The notes below the pieces were generated by a model. It was not told the DNA's origin, ran no database searches, and was given only the letters and a program-made list of their open reading frames with translations. Below are positions 59,101 to 64,000 of a stretch of DNA of 64,000 nt, in pieces. Each line of letters begins with the position of its first letter. Position 1 is the first letter of the stretch. This DNA is from Parus major (lineage: Eukaryota; Chordata; Aves; Passeriformes; Paridae): contig NC_031771.1 in assembly GCF_001522545.3 (NCBI RefSeq), forward strand, positions 1,105,473-1,169,472, in the 5' to 3' direction. The position numbers and the translations under genes are program-made.

Positions 59101-62100
59101 CATTGGCCTGATTCTTCAAGCAAACACAAAATAAATATCTGAATAGCATGCGAGCCGATCCGGCACCGTCAGTGCTCTCAGAGGACGCACTCGAGTGCTC
59201 GGGCTGACACACTGCCACACCGAGTGTCAGTGCCTCCTGTTGGCATGGCACGCTTGTGCTTCCCTCTAGCAGTGCAAGCCTCAAAAGCAACAGGCAACAA
59301 GCTCATAATTACACCTGACCCAGCAACCACTGTCATATCTCACTGGCTCAGTGTTGGCAGAACAGCCCAGCAGTGCCCAGCCCAGCCACTCCTCTCCCAG
59401 CTGAATTCATCCAGCAGTCCCACTGCCCACACACATCTAACTCTGGAACTCACTGGGTGCTCACCCTTTGCAAGGTGTGCCTCAGCCACACCTGCAGGTT
59501 ACACCTCACCTTTGTCTCACTGTGTTCTACCAGACAGACAAACAGATAAATGCAACAACCCGAGACAGTCTGTGTTATCACAAAGTCCAAACTCACATTT
59601 AAAACATACCCCTGACAACCACCCCAGGTGTTTCTCCCACAGAAGCTGCCCACAAATACTGATGTACACAAACCCCTGTGTACACAGGTACACACAAATT
59701 GCATCAACTGTTGAGTCAGACAGGCCCAGAACTTGGTCAGAGGCATGGAACTGTGCAAAACATCCCTTTGCCTGTCTGAATGAGTGCTAAGAAAGGTGTG
59801 TGGAACTTAAGTGACCTGTCTGATGACATGGAAGCAAGTGGCTGAACACCAGAGGGAGGAGAGAGTTACTGTTACTTGCTATGGCTACCTTTACTACTGT
59901 TATTTTTATTGTACCACTTTCTCTTCCTCTGCTGAGAAAGATAATAATCTAAAAAAAAGCTGTTGTCAGCAAAGGCAGAGTGTTTGGAAGCTACAGCTCA
60001 GTCTCACGTGTATTTTAGGGTCACTTAAGAAAAGCTTAATATGCTGTGGCTGTGTTGAGCATTTCTGTTCTCTTTCTAACTAAGAAGTGACACTAAGGTC
60101 TTTCTGTGGTGCTCTTCACTAAGCAGCCTTCCCAGAGCCTTTGTGGCAATGCAGACAGGGGTGTCATTTGGCCACAAAGCTCAATTGCTCACTAAAGTAA
60201 GGGGCAGTGCTTGTGCTGAGTGCTGAGCCACTGCAGAGCTTGGCAGCTGGTGTCAGCATGCAAGTGTGGGTTTAAGGACCAATTTTCCAAGCCTCATCCT
60301 CAATCTGAATCCTACATGGTGATCACATATCACTTGGAAAAAAACATTGTTCAGAGACAAGGGGACCAATTAAAAGGATAATTCGATAGGGTTTGTAAGT
60401 TAAGAGCCAGCATGTTGACTCAAATATTTCCCATTTCACATAACACTGGTCAGTAGTGTGAAAAGGCAAAAGTACAAAGAGCTCACCTCTCAGAAGCCAG
60501 CTGTCCTTTGAGATGCACCGAACTGAGGAGAGTAGGGGGCGGCTGCTGCTGCTGAAGGAACTCCCAGCCCCCAGGACAAACTGAGCTCTCTCAGCCGCTC
60601 AGTCCTCTTCCTGCCTTGCTGTGCAGCAGCTTTCCGACATGTAGGATGCAGGCGTTCCCAGCCCCAGCCAAAAAGGGAATCACCTGTGCTTCTCCCTTTT
60701 GACTTCCTGCTGCTCAGCAATTGGTAGGATGCCAGCTCCCGGTCAGGCTGTTTTCACCTGTTCACTCTGGTTTTCACTGTGGCAGAGCCCCTGTGCTCAG
60801 GTGAAGGCAATAACCCCCCATCACTGCTGTGCCCATGGCCAGTCCAGACCTGGATGGGATATGGACATTACCCCTCACTGCAGACAGCTGTGCTTCCCTG
60901 CAGCCCCAGGCAGGGAGCCAAAGGGGGTCAGAACTGCTCCCACCTGTGCCAGTTCTTTCCATTGCACCTCACTGAGGTCAAGTGTTTATTGTAGGCATTG
61001 TCTTCTATTTCCCTACACAACATTTTGTTCCAACAAAAATAAAAGACAGTATGGCTCCCAGTGTCTGGTGCTCACATGGGACAACCTCCACCCTCCAAAA
61101 TAGCCAGAGAAATCAACTCAGGTGGGGGGAAACCAGAAACAGGGCTGGATAAGGCTTAATATCTGTTATAAATATTAACTTGTGCAAATATTTTAAAAAT
61201 ACATTTAATCTGACACAATTAGGGTATAATGGGACCTATTCACAGATGGAAACATCCTCAATGAATTGTATAGGCTAACAGGCCCCTCAGCCATATGGAT
61301 GTGGTGTTAAGATCAGTAGTAATTTCTGGCGCAGTCCTTCACGTCCCTCCTAGGGCACACAGTGTTCCCAGAGCATTAGCGAGGACTGCGTGAGCAGAAC
61401 TAAGTACTGCACATTATGCACTGGCCATAGGATCCCGAGCTGAATTAATAGTCTCATTTAACAGAATAATGACATTTCATACTCTGCTACTGCTGGTTCC
61501 CATGATTCCACAAGATCAGAGCTGGTTCCTCGCTGGTTTCCAGTTCTCTCACATGCAGTGAAAGTTTGTGTCTCTCTACACCTGTGTCCCGTTCCAAGCC
61601 CAGACAGACCAAATATTCCACGTGTGGCTGGAAAAGCTAGAGGGTTCTGAGGTAACAAGAGCGAGTCCTAAAGAACCATCATCTGAATTTATATCACTGC
61701 TAAGGTACACCAAGAAGGGCAGGGAGAAGAGTTTTTTTTACCAGAATTACTGATTCTTTTACCAGAATCCCCAAACACCATAATGAGTTCCAGGATGAGC
61801 AGGTCTTGCTATCCTCAGGAAAATACTCAGTGCTCCTTTTTATGCCTGTGTGGCTCATGGGAGGAAAACACCTCTGAGCACTTCTAACTGCAGGCCATGT
61901 CCTGTCCCCAGCACAGTTCCCACTACGGGAATGGTCCCAGTGCTCCCTGGGCACAGCTGGCCTGTGACACAGTGGGACTGCAGCACACGTGACAGGCAGG
62001 GCTGGAACCCTGCCCAGGAGAACTGGTCCTGTCCTCGTGCAGCTGGGGGCTGTAGAAGAGCAGCACACCCAGAAGTCCGGGCTGGAAATCCCTTCCTCTG

Positions 62101-64000
62101 TGTGTTGCCTCCTCCTGTGGCATGGATGAGTCCCTGGATGCAGGGTCATCTTTGTGGTTCAGGAGTGTTTGTTAACAGAGCCCCGGGAACGAGTCCTCTC
62201 TGCTTGGGTCAGGGAGAATGGAGGGGTTAAATGTTAATTGTACTCCAGCAAGCAGTGGCCAAAGTTATCCCAGTGAGGTTGGTCAAATGGAGCCTCTATT
62301 ATAAAGCTATCCATTATTTCATGAAGGCAGTGTTGGAAGGGAAAATGCCCTTTAAATGCAGACCTATTTTTTGCCTTCCTCTTATGTACAGCATTTTTGC
62401 TATTTTAGTGCATGCATTTGATTCTGAAGTACCTTTGTCACTGTAATTTTGGTAACTTTTTGAGCGGTTGCCAGTTTAATTTTCAGTGCGTGAAAATTTG
62501 AGGTAAATTATTTATTACTTCCAGCAAATGTCTTTCACAATTGTATTTAATTTTTTCATCTTTTTTAATGGGTCATAAAATGGCAGTCTTTTAGTAGCTT
62601 CCCATAAAGTAAGGAGCAAATGAATACTTTGCAAATAGGTTACCGTGGATGGAAACGTCAGCTGTATTTCACAGGGAATGGGAGGCTTTAGACCAGAGTT
62701 GCAGGGACATATGGCACAGGGCCACATCCCTCTGCTGTCACAATAAACCAGCAGTGGGCATGAGGCAAGGAATTGCAACTCTTTGGTCTCCTTAAGCTAC
62801 ATTTTTGGGTAAATCGTCTATTAGGATGGGCAGTGGGCCAGGACCAAGGCAGCTTCAAGCTGCAGGAGTCTTGTGGTTACCTCTGGTCAGAAATGAGGAC
62901 ATTTTAAAAAAGCTCCTTTCAGACTTAAGTTTTCCAGGATTGGTTCCCATCCAAAAAGTGATACTGCACAGACAAAGGATAGGAAAATCCCTTCCACGTG
63001 GAGGAAGGGCCGTGAACTGTAAATGAAAGGCAGGTTTTCCTAGTAAAATGGGTTTGAAGTACAGACCGCCGGGAAGGTGCACGTTAGGGCTGAGGTAGAG
63101 GCAGAGCAAATAGGGTTTGTGCTGCACAGCACTGTATTTTCACTTGTGCTCCTCAGCCAGCTCTGATTCCACCTCCCACAGGTGCAGTGTCTGAAGGGTG
63201 CAGAGGATGGGAATGAGCATCCTGGCTCAAAGCCCCAGAAAGCCACTGTTGCTCTCGTGGGCACTGCTGGGGTTTTGAGAAGGTGTGAGCAGAGCTCTGC
63301 TGCCTTTCCCTGCAGCCTGGTCTCTGCAGCCCTGTGTGTCCAGCAGACACACAGCCCAGCTCTGCGTGTTCCTGCTGCCCGGCCGCAGGATGGTGTGCGG
63401 GATGGCCCCGGGGGACAGCAGCAACAACACTGCCCGACTCCAGATGGGCTCCACAAAGGAAGGAGATACCCCACCCACTCTGTAGCAGCTTTCCAGAGCT
63501 CAGCCCTCAGCTGGGACCTGTGCTGGTACGAAACTAGTACAGCCTCACCCTTCACTGGTGAGCCAGGCCTGTTCTCTTCACCTGGTGGTTCTGAGCTCTG
63601 CTGGGTGGCCCTTGCCCAGCACTGACAATCACCAGTGATAGATAGATGCATAGGCCTGAGAAATGGGATGACTGCTGCTTGTCATTTTCATCTCAGAATA
63701 TTTTCAATTTGGGCAGAGTGCTGAGCTGAAAGCCTCACACACATGGCAGGTTGCTGGTAAACACTAGGATGTGTCTGTGTATGTGTCTGTCTCTGAGCTG
63801 TGCAGAAGCAGACACCTCTCTCTGGGACTCCCAGTTTAAGGGGCAGTGTTTGTATGAATCACAGGTATCTGCAGCCCAGCAAACAGGTGGCTGCTCAAGA
63901 AATGAAAGAACGTATTTGGTATCCCCTACAGCCATGACAGTCTCAGGGAAGGAGTGCTTTTGTGTGTTGACAGGTTCACCCTTTTGAAGATGAGGTGATT
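53109..64000 (+). other. ANTXR2 intron 10, 5' part
   Basis: At least 10,892 bases of non-coding DNA to the window edge. I looked for the expected next exon (rest of the Ig-like domain up to the membrane segment) by eye and did not see it. Contains a TAAT-rich patch next to a CpG cluster at about 57.9-58.2 kb. Many short chance frames, none with a recognised domain. Confidence 0.7.
58030..58160. promoter_or_regulatory. Small CpG cluster inside ANTXR2 intron 10
   Basis: About 13-14 CpG dinucleotides in roughly 130 bases, in an intron where CpG is otherwise rare. It could be a short unmethylated intragenic island, an alternative promoter or an enhancer. No exon is evident. Confidence 0.35.

Noticed and set aside
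63974..64000. Possible next ANTXR2 exon at the window edge after ttgacag
   Set aside because: In the phase required after exon 10 the frame meets a stop within a few codons and does not match the expected family sequence.

Overview
The window is nuclear DNA from a vertebrate, almost certainly a bird. Genes are split by GT-AG introns, there are strong CpG islands and long stretches of unique non-coding DNA, and interspersed repeats are very sparse. One retroposon at about 20.46-20.60 kb joins a tRNA-Ile-like head to a CR1-like 3' tail. That architecture is what I recall for passerine SINEs of the TguSINE1 type, so a songbird is the best guess. Two runs of N (7187-7286 and 26138-26718) mark assembly gaps in GC-rich sequence.

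Two protein-coding genes are supported, arranged head to head. On the minus strand at the left edge is the 5' coding part of PRDM8, a PR-domain zinc-finger transcriptional repressor. Three coding exons (1502-1284, 1078-847 and 617 to beyond position 1) give the first 356 residues: the complete PR/SET-like domain, the first zinc finger and part of the proline/glycine-rich middle. The two C-terminal zinc fingers expected for the family lie outside the window. Upstream are CpG islands at about 1.9-3.7 kb and 4.4-5.1 kb, and a third at 7.7-9.1 kb; the first contains plausible donors for non-coding 5' exons.

On the plus strand, from the CpG island around 26-27 kb to the right edge, is ANTXR2 (capillary morphogenesis protein 2). 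Nine consecutive coding exons between 27038 and 53108, all with canonical splice sites and matching phases, encode almost all of the extracellular von Willebrand factor A domain and most of the following Ig-like domain. Exon 1 (signal peptide and the first metal-binding aspartate) is not visible and probably lies in the 581-base gap. The membrane-spanning and cytoplasmic exons lie beyond position 64000. The PRDM8-ANTXR2 head-to-head order matches the human chromosome 4q21 arrangement as I recall it, which supports both assignments.

The 5-26 kb interval between the genes and the ANTXR2 introns hold no convincing additional coding gene. They hold microsatellites, a perfect 54-bp tandem duplication, the SINE, a four-copy array of OTX/PITX-type homeodomain sites in the 8 kb CpG island, several TAAT-rich patches that could be enhancers, and a small isolated CpG cluster in ANTXR2 intron 10. 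I found no novel multi-gene system; the findings are regulatory or assembly-related hypotheses.
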